Shown: piece after piece, positions 1 to 13,300 of the stretch
How positions within the stretch are numbered: position 1 is the first letter of the stretch
Layout of the letters: every line of letters starts with the position of its first letter
Source of the DNA: Neospora caninum Liverpool
Lineage: Eukaryota; Apicomplexa; Conoidasida; Eucoccidiorida; Sarcocystidae
Reading direction: 5' to 3'
Assembly (NCBI RefSeq): GCF_000208865.1
Contig: NC_018396.1
Span: 2,256,630 to 2,320,629 of the forward strand
Length of the DNA stretch: 64,000 bases
Notes under the pieces: model-generated
The model's database searches: none
The model's input: the letters and a program-made list of their open reading frames with translations, nothing else
What the model was told of the DNA's origin: nothing
Made by a program: the position numbers and the translations under genes

Positions 1-267
1 ACTATCCCTGATCTGTTGCTCTCTCTGAATCGCGTGTCTAGTATCCGAAAAACTCCTTTGCACGGTTGTGATGAGAAGTGCTTATATCTGGGAGAAATGA
101 AGAATAAGCTAGTCGGACCTCTACGGAGAGAAACAACAACAAACACATACACTGTGGCAGGCTTTGATCGCAACGGTGCTTTTGCCGTACCGGGATCATG
201 GGCATCCATTGAAACCTTCGACGATAGGTACATCCGTGATTTTGTGTTGTTCAAAGTGAATCCGTGA
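1..267 (+). CDS. Possible 3' terminal exon of an unknown gene entering from the left edge
   Basis: One frame is open from the first base of the window to a TGA at 265-267, giving 88 codons. The tail is mixed in composition with alternating charged and hydrophobic residues and ends FVLFKVNP. No domain is recognised. No convincing splice acceptor is visible, so the exon could simply continue from outside the window. An open stretch of this length can occur by chance at this base composition, so this is a tentative partial gene only. Confidence 0.2.
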   Translation, partial: TIPDLLLSLNRVSSIRKTPLHGCDEKCLYLGEMKNKLVGPLRRETTTNTYTVAGFDRNGAFAVPGSWASIETFDDRYIRDFVLFKVNP

Positions 268-988
268 AACAAAAGTTTGGAAGAGGAAGCCGTTTTCCCA
301 GGATTGCGCGGTCTGCCTAGTCTCCGAGATCTAGAGTATTACTATTGGCTGTACACATTGAACAGCCTTGCAGATCCGCCCGCGCTGAATATAGGTTGCA
401 AGTCAACTTACGACCGGCGTATGCGAAGAAACCTGTCGCCAGTGTAGGCAGTGTGTTATGTTGGTATCTCTGCATCCACGAATTGAAGCGAAAACGGAGA
501 TACTCGTATGACTGTGAGCTTCGCAAACCAACTGTCCAACTAGTTTTCATTCTGGCAGAGCTAGAGCTAGCGGAGGCGGTGGCGCTCAGGAGGAAAACGC
601 AGCCCTTTTGACTGTGTCTTCAGCGAAACACACTAGCACAGGCACACTACCCGGGTACAAGACGAATGCACCACAGAAACCCGGTCAACAACTTGAAACG
701 TTCGTGAATTCACCTTTTGCTTTGTCATTCTTGTATCTTCACAAGTCAGCGTTTAACATTGCAGGGCATTCTGTTTAGTCGGACTGCTACGCCCATATAT
801 ATATATATATATACAAATATATATATTTGATAATCTACGGTTATGTATATAGGGCATTGTGTGAGATGTCAGTGAAAATCAGTCGGGGGGGCCTCTCTCT
901 ATATGCTCTGGGATATATGGCGCAGGCTGACACACACGCAGTCGAACACATATGATGGAGAACTTCCAATTCGATGAGTTCGGTTAGG
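268..988. other. Intergenic stretch with a TA microsatellite
   Basis: Short frames open on both strands here, but none has recognisable content or credible splice sites. A TA dinucleotide run lies at about 794-826. The stretch sits 3' of the minus-strand BT1 transporter and probably contains its 3' untranslated region. Confidence 0.4.
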
Positions 989-3892
989 TTACTCTGGAGC
1001 CGCACGGAAGGAAGCGACAGAGATTCCTGGTTGGCTGTCCACGTGGTCGGCTTCACTAGAGGCCATAGTTTGCATGCGGCTGAGCTGCGGTTGCTGGGGA
1101 GGAGCGTCGTTCTCGAGAAGTTCCTCATTTTCCTTGTGTGGGTCTGGCTCCATTTGATCGTATTGTCCCGAATCTGAAACTCCGTCAGGCTTCCCATCGG
1201 CTATCGACCTCTGATGAGAGAATAGCGACTCCTGGTTTTCGGAATTTTCGGAAGCCTGTCCAGTTCGCTGACCTGCTGTCAGCTGTATTGGATAATCTGA
1301 AGTTTCATTTGTTTCCTCGAAGCTAGCGTCACCGAAATGGACATCCATCCCGACATTGGGGACGAGGAAGAAAGTCAGTGCAAGAGGCAGCAAGGGGCAT
1401 AACCCAGATCCTATGATGACAGCAAGGCCAAGGTTATCGAAATTGCAACTGCCCCTCTCATCGTTCATTGTTTTTATGCCTAACAGGTACACAGAAAGGA
1501 AGTTGCCCATATACTTGGCCAGAGAACTTCCAAAGTTGTTGACGCCAGCGACGACGGCGTACATGGTACTTTCAACCTGGCGTGGACACAAGCGGGAAAT
1601 CAGGACACACGAAGGCATGAAAGCCCACATGCTAATCACCTCTTCAATTATTGCAGCACTGCAGAAGTACCAAACTTTGTCCGGGATCCCCAGGTAGTCG
1701 ATATTCCAGCGGTATATCATGATAACGTCAAAAACTGATGTTAGACAGGTCAAAAGGGAAGTTATCCAGAAGGCTTTACGGAAGCTCCATTTGCTGACGA
1801 ATTTTTGAAAGAGCATAACGCCAACGAATCCGAAGATAGCTTGCAGAATCGATGTTAGAGTCAGAAGAAATGTCCAACTGAAGTTTGGGCCACGCTCTAC
1901 GCAATCCGGACCGCTCCGGAGCCAGTATGTCACCTGCGAGCTTATATTCGGTAGTAGAAAACGGCTTAAGAATAAGTAGAGTATCGGCTTGAACAGCATT
2001 AAGGGAAGCGTAAACCATAGCATCCCCACCATTGAGAAACCAGCGAAAAGCGCGTAAGTGAAGCCGATGATCTGTTGGTCGTCATTAAACAGGCCTGCTA
2101 CGACAGACCCCACCGCTAGTAAACTCAAAACTATTGCGCAGATAAAGAGCCTCCGGTGCTGCCGAAACTTCTCGGTCTGTACACATCAAAACACCGGAAG
2201 CGCCAGTCCAGGAGAGGTATGATTTTTTCATCTTCTGAGTTAGACGCCACAGAGGCGTATACTTAATGTAAATTCCGAGCGTGCACATTGTGTACGTGTC
2301 GGTCCACGTCAATGCGTGTGTGATGGTTGAATACATCCCTGTCACGAGCGGAAAGAAAACGTCTCCTATGTGTGTATATACGATTGAATATGATTATGGT
2401 ACGAGCCAGCCAGAAACGGTACTTCCTGCTGCTTTGTAGCAGGTGTTTCAGCTGATCTACGTTGCGGTTAAGAGAAGCATGAATCACTGAACCAGATACT
2501 CCTCTTCACCGAGAGTATAAATTGGAACCCAGTAGACGTGTTCTCACGCGGTCACTCTGCACAGCACCCGCGAGGTGTTCGAGTATGCGTAGCTCCGACC
2601 GTATGAAAAGAAACGCCTGAAAAGTGTGCCGATCTTTCGCCAAAGCAAACTCGTTTTGGAATACAACGCATCTCCGTGGGCGCATCCACGGCTTGCCACA
2701 AGACAGCTCAGACCCAAACTTGCTTTTAAACTGCGTATCCCCTTAAAGCCATACTACTGTGCACCGACACGCTATGCCGTGAAAACACACAAAAAACTTT
2801 GAGGCAATGTACACTCGCCCTATGAAGGCATATCTGTATAGGCAACAACATTAGAGAGGTGTAGAAGAATCGTGCGCATTAGGGTTAATGAGCGACGAAA
2901 CTTACCATGATTCGAGAGCCGACTGGGACGTACTGTTCTTGCAGTAAACCGCCGTGTTCTCTCCATTTCTTGAAAGGCCATGGCCAGGCAGTGGCAAAGA
3001 GTTGTTGGGAAGTGAGGAAGAGAAAGGGTATGAGGACGACGCGAAAGGAGACATAATCGATGATGGGGCCGACCCATACTGCTGCTAGTAGGCTTCCAAG
3101 GCAGGAGCATAGCCAGACGTAGGACGTCAGGGCTGCACCCGTCTCGGGTTTTTCGGCCATTCGGCGCGTATAAGCGCCTTCGCATAGCAGGTCGTTGAAC
3201 GAGGCTTGCGTCATCATGATAAAGAATGCCAAGACTGCCATGTAGAAGACAATATGTCCCGCGGAAGCGTATATGAGTATCGCTCCGGTTACTCCGAGCA
3301 GTGAAGATGCGATCATAAAAGGGCGCTTGTGGTATCCACCCGGAGCGAAAATATCACTCAGAGTCCCCAGAAACCCCTTCAAACACCAAGGAATCATATA
3401 TATGGCCGATGCAACGTTGTGCTTCTCGGCCGCCAAATGCAGCATTTCGCGAAATATTGGAGCAGAGGCACTAACTATAAGGTTATATGCCATCCCTTTG
3501 ACTAGTAGGTAGTTTGAAGCTAACATGAGCATAAACCCGCCTCCAAAATTGCGTTTGGTTGTCCGGATGTACGCTATCGGATCGCGAACAAGAACTCGAA
3601 CCAGCCCCGCCATAAGGCCCCTGGTAGCTCTAGCCGGTTTATTCCATTTTGTTCTTTCACATGGGATGTTTGATACCGATGGCAGATCCCCGTGGTCATA
3701 ACCGCTGCAGACGCATGACCAAAACGGAAAGCACATGCAACATGAAGGGCTTTCGCATAGGGTACCAAATAAGGGAAAACGCATTCTTTTCAACATGGAT
3801 ATCCCACGTGAAGACCGCGAAGTGGCAGACCGCACGATGACGACGGTGTGGTTAAGCATACTAGAAAAACACATCAACATCGGTCTATCCAT
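989..3892 (-). CDS. BT1-family folate/biopterin transporter (MFS-like), two exons
   Basis: Polytopic plasma-membrane or organellar transporter of the BT1 family, which imports folates or pterins in apicomplexans and kinetoplastids. Exon 1 is 3892-2906 and exon 2 is 2176-989. The donor reads ATG|gtaagt, the acceptor tgtacag|ACC, and the join is phase 0, giving about 724 residues. After a roughly 95-residue Cys/Arg-rich N-terminal extension come many hydrophobic helices, with the loop GAYTRRMAEKPETGAALTSY typical of the family's central region. Further helices follow in exon 2, then a hydrophilic acidic and Gln-rich tail of about 120 residues. The start chosen is the first ATG; an internal Met closer to the first helix is possible. 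The 729-bp intron could hide a small exon. The family is clear; the substrate is inferred. Confidence 0.8.
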
Positions 3893-6800
3893 TGTCTCCG
3901 TTCTGCCCCCTCCGTTTTTCGTTCCCTTCAGCTTGGGCAGCCTTCTCCTACGCGTTTTCGCCTCTGCGTTCTCTCGTTACTTTTGAGTTGCTTTTTAATT
4001 TGTCATACCGTCCTCGAGGTGAACCCGGGTTACCCGACATTCAACAGTTTGTCTATTTCTCATTCCAAGGGTCGTCGATTCCTTGTTTCCCTTCTCTTGC
4101 TGTCTTGCTGTTCATTGCCCTTCACTTTCTTCTTGTTTTTCTGTATACCGCTTACTCTTCATTGGAACACAATACATTGGCCGTTGAGGGATCCAAGTGC
4201 CCTTCTTGGGCGTCAGCGGAGCCGCTGATCATCGTCATGGTGCACAGAAGCAACGATGTTGAAAGGCCTATCGCGGGGTCCCGCGGCGTTCCTCTCAAAT
4301 CAAGGCGATTTATAGAGGATCGTAGTTGATTCCTTAATCAAAGAGATGGCTTTATTTTGCTGTTGCTGTAAGGCAGACGCCGGTCAGTTTAATCGTCTGA
4401 GCATCGCGGCGCTGTAGGACCGGCAATTTGTGACCATAAGTATGAAAACGATCGCTGTGTAAACTGCAGATATCTCAGTAGGGCGGGAAAGCTGACGTCA
4501 GCCCGTTCGGATGAGGGTGCGAGCGTCATTGACTGAGAATTGACGGCATACCATAAAAGTGACAATGGACAGCAGTACAAGATCATAACGCCGGCTGTTT
4601 TTTGTCGCTGGAAAGCGAAGCACGAATCCGGGCAGAATATTCAAGCAGTGGACCAGAGAAAAGGCCACAATATCAAATAAACCACTTCAACTTGTTTGCA
4701 ATCGTTTCAGAGTTACGAGATACAGACAACCAAGTAGGTATGCAATACCAATCAGATTAAAACTGAAGCTAGACGGTCATCGATTTCGTGGCAACGAACA
4801 ACAGCCGTGCTCGTCCGTCCTCGGAACCGGGAATGGCTAGACTGTTTTCGGGATAGCATAGTTTAGTAACCTGCTCTTCTAAGCTAGTGTGTTTTCGGCA
4901 TGATGTAGCATATTGGAGCTTGCAAAGCAAGATAGAAATCTAAACTGGATGAAGGCACAAAATTCGTTATCCTGGATGAAGGATATCGGCGACCTTCGTG
5001 TCAAGGGGCACAGGCAGCGTCGAGAACATTCCTGAATCCACTGCTTGCACTGCACAACATTATTATCGCAACGAGGAACCTTTGATGGCGCGGAGATGCA
5101 GACGTTACGTAGAATGCAGTGTTATATCAGCCACTCTTCGCTCTGTCAAGAGAAGTTTTGAAGTGGTTTGATCTGGGCCGCGAGGTCTTTTCCCCGTGAG
5201 AAAGGCAGCACCCACCTCCCGCCGGCTCCTGACACGCTGAAGGAAACCACGCTCCATGGTGACCGTACAGAGAAGGCGCGTCAACGTCTGAAAGTAACCA
5301 GAGGTATCCCACGAGATACAACACATTTTCGATTGAACGTATCTCGCGATCCGCCGAAACGTTCAGTTGCCATGAACAGGGAATCTGCACCAGCTGAAAG
5401 GAATGTCACTTTGTGCCTGTTCTGATGCGGCGGCTCCCCTCTGTACCTGACAGTATTTTGCAACAGCCTCGAAGAACTCTGAAGCGGCTTCAACCAAGTT
5501 GCTGGAGCCCATTCGGCATCCTATCTCGTTCAGCGCGTTGATGTCAAAGTCTGTACTATGCAGTCTCACACTTGGTACTAGCGGTAAACGAAGGCAGGCA
5601 CACTGAGTTTACGTTTGCCCCTCGCAAATTGACCTGCCGATACACAGGCACCTATCAACACATGCTGTATTCCTTCGATCAAGAGTTGAGACCCGTGTCG
5701 TTTGCCTTGCTTGGTCAATAGACTTCAGTTAATGCTATTGTCTCGGTACTTAAACACACGCACGCAAAACTCAAAAATGAGGACAAACAACACTGGCTCT
5801 GACCCGACAGCGACTTCTTTACATGTTGACATGATACGGAGACCACTGATGACATGAAACAACAGAATTAATTTCAGTACGTTTTACCGGTTTTCTCACA
5901 TAATCTTAGTGCAATAAATTCTTATGTGGCCAAAGCATCCCCCTCACTACATAGCCGTTCTGCACCTAGCGGTCATCGGGGGAATGGGGGCTTGGACCAG
6001 TATCTTTCGGGCCGCATTCCGCAGCACACAGCAAGTCATCAGCCTCTATTCACGCATCATTTGCAGTCGTTTGTGATGGCATTTCTATGCTGCTGGCCTT
6101 CTTGTCGCCGGTGTCATTCAGTTTCCAAGCAGACAAAAAGGTGAGAGATAATTCAGCTTGTGTAGGCAGTTCCTACTTGTGAACACGCATATTCCAGGTT
6201 AAGTGTTACATCCAGGAAACTATCACCACACGACTGGGGCCGCGTTTTCGTAACTGATCCTGGTCAAAGCAGGAGCGGACAGAACCGGCTCCTGCCTCTC
6301 AAAGAAGCGTCATCTTCTTGCAACTGTTCCGTAGTTCCATCAGGAACAGTTTGGCCAAGGCGAAAATCTGCTGGAATCGTACGGGAGTGGCCGTACACGA
6401 TGATCTCAAATGCTTTAAGTCACCTGTTTCTCTTCCGTTTACTGCATCGGGCACTACAGCGACTACCGAGTTGCAGAAACAATGTGCAGCCTCTATGCGT
6501 TGCGTTCGTTCAGCAAAAACAGTGGAATCCCCGTGGCCTGTTTCATGTTACGAAGGACATATTCGCGCTGCTTCTTTTTTGTGGCGTGCTCCAATGCTGC
6601 TTCTTGAACCTTGTCCCCCAGAATAGCTTGGTTACAACTAAAAGCAGAGAAGGAAGAGACTGCCCTTCTCCCACCTGGTTCCTGGAGTCTGACAGACAGA
6701 AAGCAAGGGTATCGTGATGAAGCCGCCCATAGTACACTCCGACTTGCTCCGGATTCTCTCGGTTGACGCGCATGGTCTCGCCAGGAGAGAAAATCGTGCG

Positions 6801-7345
6801 AGATTCAGGGAAAGAACTTCTAAGCAAAACCGAATACGAGCTCATTGGTACAGTCGTGGACAGGACAATGAGGTCGGGTCCTGAGTATTTCATGCGTCTC
6901 TTTTTAAGCATTGACGCGCCAGATCTTAAGATGAGTCGACAGCAAGGAATTCTGCCCCGTACACGCGTAAGAGCGGAGAGCGAATTGGATGCGGTATATC
7001 TGCAAACCTCTCTAATCTCGCGACGTGCATTTCGTCCTTCGCATGCCTTACATATATATATATATATATATATATGTTTGCATATAGATCTACGTAGAAC
7101 CGCGCATGCCAATACAGAATATGTGACGCTGGGAAGAACAGTTGCGCTCCCAGGTAATTTCCTCGATTGATCCTCGCCAGCTCCATTCAAGACAAAATTG
7201 TATCATGCATGCAAGAAAAACGCCTCAGCTGCCTGTCTGTCTTCTTGTCGCCGCGCCTTGTACTTTTGCTTCGACGGCGTTCCAGGCGCTGCGCCACGAC
7301 CACTCTGGGCTCTAGAGAGGCCCTTCGTGCCTGCACTGGAGCTTC
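3893..7345. other. Intergenic region between the BT1 transporter and the helical-repeat gene
   Basis: The first few hundred bases should hold the 5' untranslated region and promoter of the minus-strand transporter. The rest is AT-richer than the genes to the right. A TA run occurs at about 7052-7075. Between 6543 and 7170 both strands are open in overlapping frames for more than 130 codons, but no family is recognised and the TA run is translated within both frames, so no gene is called. Confidence 0.4.
7052..7075. repeat. TA dinucleotide microsatellite
   Basis: Twelve uninterrupted TA units follow gcatgccttaca. It is a simple sequence repeat lying 3' of the minus-strand helical-repeat gene. 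Confidence 0.9.
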
Positions 7346-10300
7346 TCATCCGCCCGTTCGTCTGGCTGTGAAACAGACACAAGCAGCACAAGCAAACGGA
7401 ACAGACGATCTGAAACCGAAACGCCGAGCATATCTCTCAGTTGCCTTGCGCCGGGGCTCTCGCAGGCGGGACTGCCCGATGGATCCGGTCAGGGGTTGCG
7501 TGATGCTTTGTGCGTCGCCCAGTGCATATGCCTGCCACTTGCTCCTTGTTCTGAAACCCAGCAGCCGTGTTAACATCTGAGGAATCAACGGATGAAAACC
7601 ATCTCCATCTTCTTCTCCTTCTCCGCTTCGCCGTCGGGCCCTGGAGAAGAGAGTCTAAAAACGCGTGCGCTGAGAGGACACTTGTGCGGCGACCCGTGAC
7701 GGCGCAAACACAGGGGAACACACAAACATTTGAAAATACATTTAGATACCCCCACATTCCGTCCCGAGAAGGAAAGCTTCGCCGAACCCGGGAAGACTGG
7801 ATTCGGTGCCTAACGAGTGTCTACACTCGGTCGAACCGTGCACCGCGCAAGCAAAGCCCCATTTCCCTGTCCGTATCTTCTTTGTTCGCGCATGTGGCTG
7901 CCCCAAGGAAATGGACCGTTTTCGCTTCCAGGTGGCTACCTGCAAAGAGATCAAAACGCAGTCGCGTACCCTCGCCGGTTGCCGTTGCCGCTCCGCGCCG
8001 AGCTGGACTGCTCGTTAACATCCCACCATTCGCGCACTCTCCCCTGGGCATCTCTCACGTAGCTGCAACAAGTTGGAGAAGAATTGCAAAAAAGGGGAAA
8101 AGAGGAACCACCGGCACGAGGAGACGATGATAAGCAGGGCTGTCGTGGACTCACCCAGCCAAATGAGAAGACAAGAAGTCAGCGTACCGGAGCCCTCCGC
8201 TGTCGCACTGACGAGACGAAGAGACAGGACAGGGAATCCTTAGGAGACAGAGCCTCCATGGTGAAGAAAACAAGGCGATAGCTCCCCACCAAAACAGCTG
8301 TAGATCTTGCAAGAAACGGGCCTTTTCATTGCGTCCCTGCATCGTCCCCGTCCCAGGACAAACAAACGATAACCCGCTTCTCCGATGTAACACGCGAAAA
8401 GGCCGCAGGTTTGTGTGCTGCTCTTCCTGAGCAAAGGAGAAACGCGGATATGCGTTTCGAGACCACATTTCCTTCGTTTCCTGGAACAGACTTACCCGTC
8501 CGCAGCGAAGTGCCGCTTCGACCGTTCGGAGGCATCGTTTCCATTTCTCGCCTGCGACTCAGACTTCGATCGGTTCGTGTCTTTGTCGAGTTCCCTTCGC
8601 TGGGCGTTGCGAGTTTCCCGCCGGCTGTTAGGGTCGGCCGACTGGAACGAGCTGTCCAATCCTTCATCTGGGAAAAGAAGGGACGAAGAATAAAGCGACT
8701 TGAAGGAAAACGTTGCCTCGTCTTCTCCGTCAAAGTCGCTTTCCCTTTCGAAGGCCCCGTCGGGTGCGAGAAACCCCTCCTGAGATCGCGAACGGGAGCT
8801 CGACGGCGACGGCGACGCAGGCGCCGCACTCGAAAGCAAAGTTAGGGAAGACGCGAGACAGTCGCGGTCTCGTGAAGCCGCAGATAAGGCCGGAGACTCC
8901 TCCAGCAGAGACAGCAGCCGACCTTCTTGTTCCCTGTCTCTCACTAACGGACGCGCCGAACCGAGAGTCTCTTTCCAGTCTTGTTCGTTTTCGCGTCTCT
9001 CTCCTTCGCTCTCGTCTGTTCGTGAGCCATCGGAGCAACCGCGAAGGGTCTGGAGGCTGCCCCGTCGTTTCTCTGCTTTCCGTTGGAAGGCCCGAGACGC
9101 GCGCGAAAGACCGAAATCCTCGTCGTCCAGGAAAGGGAGGCTGGAACGTTCGAGGCGAGTCAGACTTCGTCCCGCCTCCGCTGAGGCCCGTTCCGTAGAC
9201 GCATGACGGTCGCCACCGCCCAGCCCAAGTCTCTGGTGGTCTGCACACAGTTCGTCGTCCTGTTCACTGTCCGTTTCCTCGCTCTGGAGAATCCAGGTTC
9301 CTTCGCGGCGCTCCGGTCGGCTCTGCCTCGCGAGCGAAGCGCGCCGGTAGCCGCGCCCGTTCTTCAGGGTGGTGTAGAGAGGCTCGGCTTTTTCCTGCAG
9401 ACCCAACTGCTCCTGAAGGCAGTTCGAAAGAGCGAGAAGAGGACAGAAAGCTACGGGGGGGAGAAGGGCGAAACGCGGTGGAGAGGAAGGGAGACGAAAC
9501 GAGAAGGGCGAAAGCGACAGGAGAGGGAAAGCGACCAAGTGAACAGGCAGACTAAAGAGATAGAACAGGAACGTCACTAGAGAGAAGGGGGAAACTCCTT
9601 GATGGGAGGAGTGCCCCGTCCGGAAGTCGCGTTGCGGGCGGGAAGCAAAAAGAAGCAGACCCCGAGGACGAGGTGAAGAAGCGCACGCTTCTGACTCGGC
9701 ATGGAGAGTTCAGAAGCAAAGGCACGAGAAGGGGTGGAGCAACGCGGCGCTCTACGGTTTTTACCAACAGACGGAGGAGACACTCGCTTTGCGCAGCGTC
9801 GCTGAAGAGGGACCGGCCTTTCCAGCTCTTCCACTTGCGAAGCATAGCGCGAAGAAAACAGTCAGCAACGAATGCGAAGGACGGCGTGGGCCGCCAAGCG
9901 TCTCCAGAGAAAGGCAGAGTAGTCTGAGAAGACAGCAAACATGGAGGCAGTGGAAACAGACACAGAAACACGCGAGAGACGCACATGTTTCGACGCACGC
10001 GCTTCGACAGGCTCGAGTCTGCCGTTCCTCGCTTCCTCTTGCTCCGTTTCCTTTGTCGCGTGTCTGGCCTCTGTATCTTCGCTCTTCCTTGCCCTCCCGC
10101 GCCCTAACGTCCGATGCTCTTTTTAACTCCACCTCCCGTGTTCCGCTCCAGCCTCCCCTTTCGCCTCTTTTTTCATCGTGGTGTTGTGCCCTCTTTGGCG
10201 CTTTCGCCTTCCTTCGCTTCCGCCTCTGACTCGCCCCCGTCTCGGTTACTCCTTCCGTAGCTACTCAGGCTCTGTCTCCATTGTGCCGTTTCTCCTTGAT

Positions 10301-13300
10301 TGCCATTTCTGGCTTTTTCTTTCGACAGCCTTCCCTCCTTCTCTCCTTCTGTGCGCGTCTCCCTTTCTCCCCCCCGTTTTCGGTGCGCCGCGTCCTGAGC
10401 CTTCCTTGCGCTTTTTGCTACCTCATGGCACTCGAGCCTCGCGAGCGCTGCCAAGCCGAGCAGCACGTCGGCAGGCGTGCAGTCGACCGCTCTCGCGGTT
10501 GCCGCGCGAGCGAGCGCCTCGGCAAACTCGTGGAGCAGCTTCTCAACGTTCTTCATGTCTTCGACGCAGGTATGTCCCTCCCCATCTGAAGCCGATCGCG
10601 CGACCGCGCTGTGACCCCCGGGCGAGAAAACCGTTCCGCGCCTCGACGCAGCTCTCTCGGCCCGCGTCTCCGATTCTCCATCGCTCTCGCCGACGTCACA
10701 TGCAGCAAGTCGGCAAGGAGAAGACGCAAAGGCGGAAGTGGACGAAGACGCGGAAGAAGGACTTTGAGACGGAGAAGAAGAAAGCGACGGGGGGGATGTC
10801 AGGGGAGACGCGGCCGGTCTCCCCAGGGTTGTGTTCAGGAGACGCAGAAGCGTGCGAGGCGGCTGACTCGAAGAGTCGCTCGAGGCGGGAGAAGACGAGA
10901 GCAAGAACTGGCGACGCAGGAGTTTCGTGGAGAGAGACAGAGACCCGAGAAGCAGAAGAAGACCACGAGGCGAAAGAGTGTCGAACGCCTCATCGCTGGC
11001 AGAAGCGAAGGCAGATAAACATCGAAGCGAGAAAAGAAAGGCATGCGGCACATCTGCCTCTCTTCCGACGGCTTCTACCGTTTCTGTCGGGTCTTGGCTT
11101 TGCTGGTAGAAGTCCCCCCGGCTTCCCTCTCGAGCTTCGTGTTCGCTTTCGTCGCCTGCCGACGCTGGTCTCAACAGCACTCGCTTCACCTCTTCCTCGC
11201 AGAGAGCCGACGACAGCCGGAGCAACTCTGCATGCGTCAGGAACGTCGCGAAGGCCCGATCCTGCTCAAGCCTCCAGAGCGAAGCGCGAAGGAGCTCGGC
11301 AGGATGCTGCACAGAGTCACCGGACAGAGCGACGAGGCGCGATGAACCAGAGATACTCACAGATGAAAAATGAGCCCCATGAGAGGAACGGCGGCACAGC
11401 AAACGCCACACACAGAGAGACCCAAACGGCGGCACTCGACGAAAGGTCATCTCGGAGAAGGAAGGGAATGGCGGAGAACGGGGATGCAAGGATGCCGCCG
11501 TGTGGCACTAGAGATACCCAGCGAGGTGAAAGGCGTCATTCCTCCTGGAAGGTAGCCCCGAATACCTTACTCCTGCATCGGCGCAGAGGCGAAGAACAGC
11601 CTGAACAACCCGCGAGATGAGCGACGCGTCCTTGGCTTCTTCGATTCCCTGCTCCTTTCGTTCTCCGCTCGCAGTTGAGGGCGAAAGAGACGAAAGCGAA
11701 GAAGGCGGAGCAGAGGAAGTCGCGTCACTTCCTGATCGCTCGGCTGTCTCCCTGAGAAGATCAAGACACGCCGACGCCTCCTCGACGAGCAGCCGAACCA
11801 GCGCGCGGTTCACCACTCGCAGGGTGGTCAGAGCCGCAGCGACGGTCCCGCAGTCCTGGAGTAGCCGCAGGAGCGTTGCGTCTCTTGTCGCCCCACGCGC
11901 GGCCAAAGAGGAAAGAGAAGACGAAGAAAGAGAAGAAGAGGAAAGAGAAGACGATGAAAGAGAAGAAGAGGAAAGAAAAGAAGAATTTACACTGGCGGGA
12001 GGCGGCAAGATGGAGTTTCCGGGCTGTCGTCCGGTCACGGTTGGCGTCATCCCTTGATGGTTATTTTGAACACTCTCTGAATCTTCGAGCCTCCCAACTG
12101 CATGCATATGTCTTCGCGAATCCAACGTCTTCATTTCTCGCTCGAGAAGCACGCACAGTTCGCTCTGGAGATCCCAGGAGAGTCTGTCACCACTTTTCGC
12201 GCCTAGACGGGCCAGCGCAGAGACAGCGGCGACCAGGCTTTCTTTTGCCGCAACCGGCCGCGCTGCGACTCTCCCGTGTTCCTCTCTCTGTCGGTACACC
12301 GCCGCAGCTGTCGCACCAACCGCGTCGTCTCCGAGTCGAGCTGGGCTTCGTTCTTCCACTGCTTGCAGCGCGTTCGCTTCTTCCTCCGGTTGTCGAGTCG
12401 ATCCGGTAGCGGCGCGGTCTCCCTGGCTCGCGTGCGCCAGGTGTCTGCCGATTTCCTTCTTCAGAAGCGCGAGCATGCGCTGGACTTGCGCCGGCGGCTC
12501 CGGCGCTGCCCGTCCCGAGCTGAGGTGTATAGACACCGGAAAGAAGAAGCTGTAGGCACTGAGCGCGGCGCACAAGTTGTCCAGGCTCATCGTGCGGATG
12601 AGCCGGCACTCGAGTTCTTCCGCTAAACCCTCGAGGAGTTGTGCCGACGAGACTCGGAGTCGGAGCGTCGAATGCAAGAGGGACAAAATGGCCTCTTTCT
12701 GCAGGCTCTGGCGGTCGGCAAAGCAACGCGCTAGCAGGGAGGAAAGATGCGGCGCGTCCGTCGTATTGAGAGGCGACAGGCCGGACGCGGCGCCCGAGTT
12801 GTCCTCAGGGCCCGCGCAGGTGGCGAGAGGAGAAAAACTCTTTTGGAGGGACAAACGATGGAGGCGCGCCACAGCGTCCGCCCCAGAAAGCAAGGCAGCC
12901 GACGCGCAGCCAGACTTAGGAACCGAAGAAAAGGACGAAAAGGGAGAAAAGAACGAAAAGGGAGACAGGGAAGAAACGGGAGACAAGACAGACTGGGGGA
13001 ATGCGTGAGGAAGGGGAAAGAGAGAAGCTGTAGACGATACGAAGGAAGACGAGAGGGAACCATAAAGGGGAGAGAGGGAGGTGCGCGGGTGACTCCCAGC
13101 GGAAGACGGCGAAGATGAAGAAAGAGACGCGGTGAGGGCTCCTGGCCGAGCTTTGTGTAGACAGTCGGTTTTGTGCTGAGACACATCACGCCCGTAGCAG
13201 TCGTTGGTGTTTACATTCGGAGGCGGGGGCGAAAGCGAAGCAGGAGACAAAGTGGAAGACGAAACAGCGGACCCGGACGCCGAGGCTAGCCGAACAGACG

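Noticed and set aside
3892..4329. Hydrophobic 145-codon plus frame next to the BT1 start
   Set aside because: It reads the pyrimidine-rich 5' flank of the minus-strand transporter. Phe/Leu/Ser-rich frames of this kind are expected from such sequence.
6543..7190. Mutually overlapping open frames on both strands (215 codons minus, 135 codons plus)
   Set aside because: Both run through a TA microsatellite and neither has splice logic or a recognised family, so I could not choose a strand.
7203..7391. Alternative basic C-terminal exon for the helical-repeat gene
   Set aside because: It would need an intron of only about 41 bases with a poor donor. The simpler stop at 7346 is kept.
10178..11620. 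480-codon open frame on the plus strand
   Set aside because: It is antisense to exon 2 and the exon 1 end of the helical-repeat gene, is Arg-rich in the way GC-rich shadows are, and has no features of its own.
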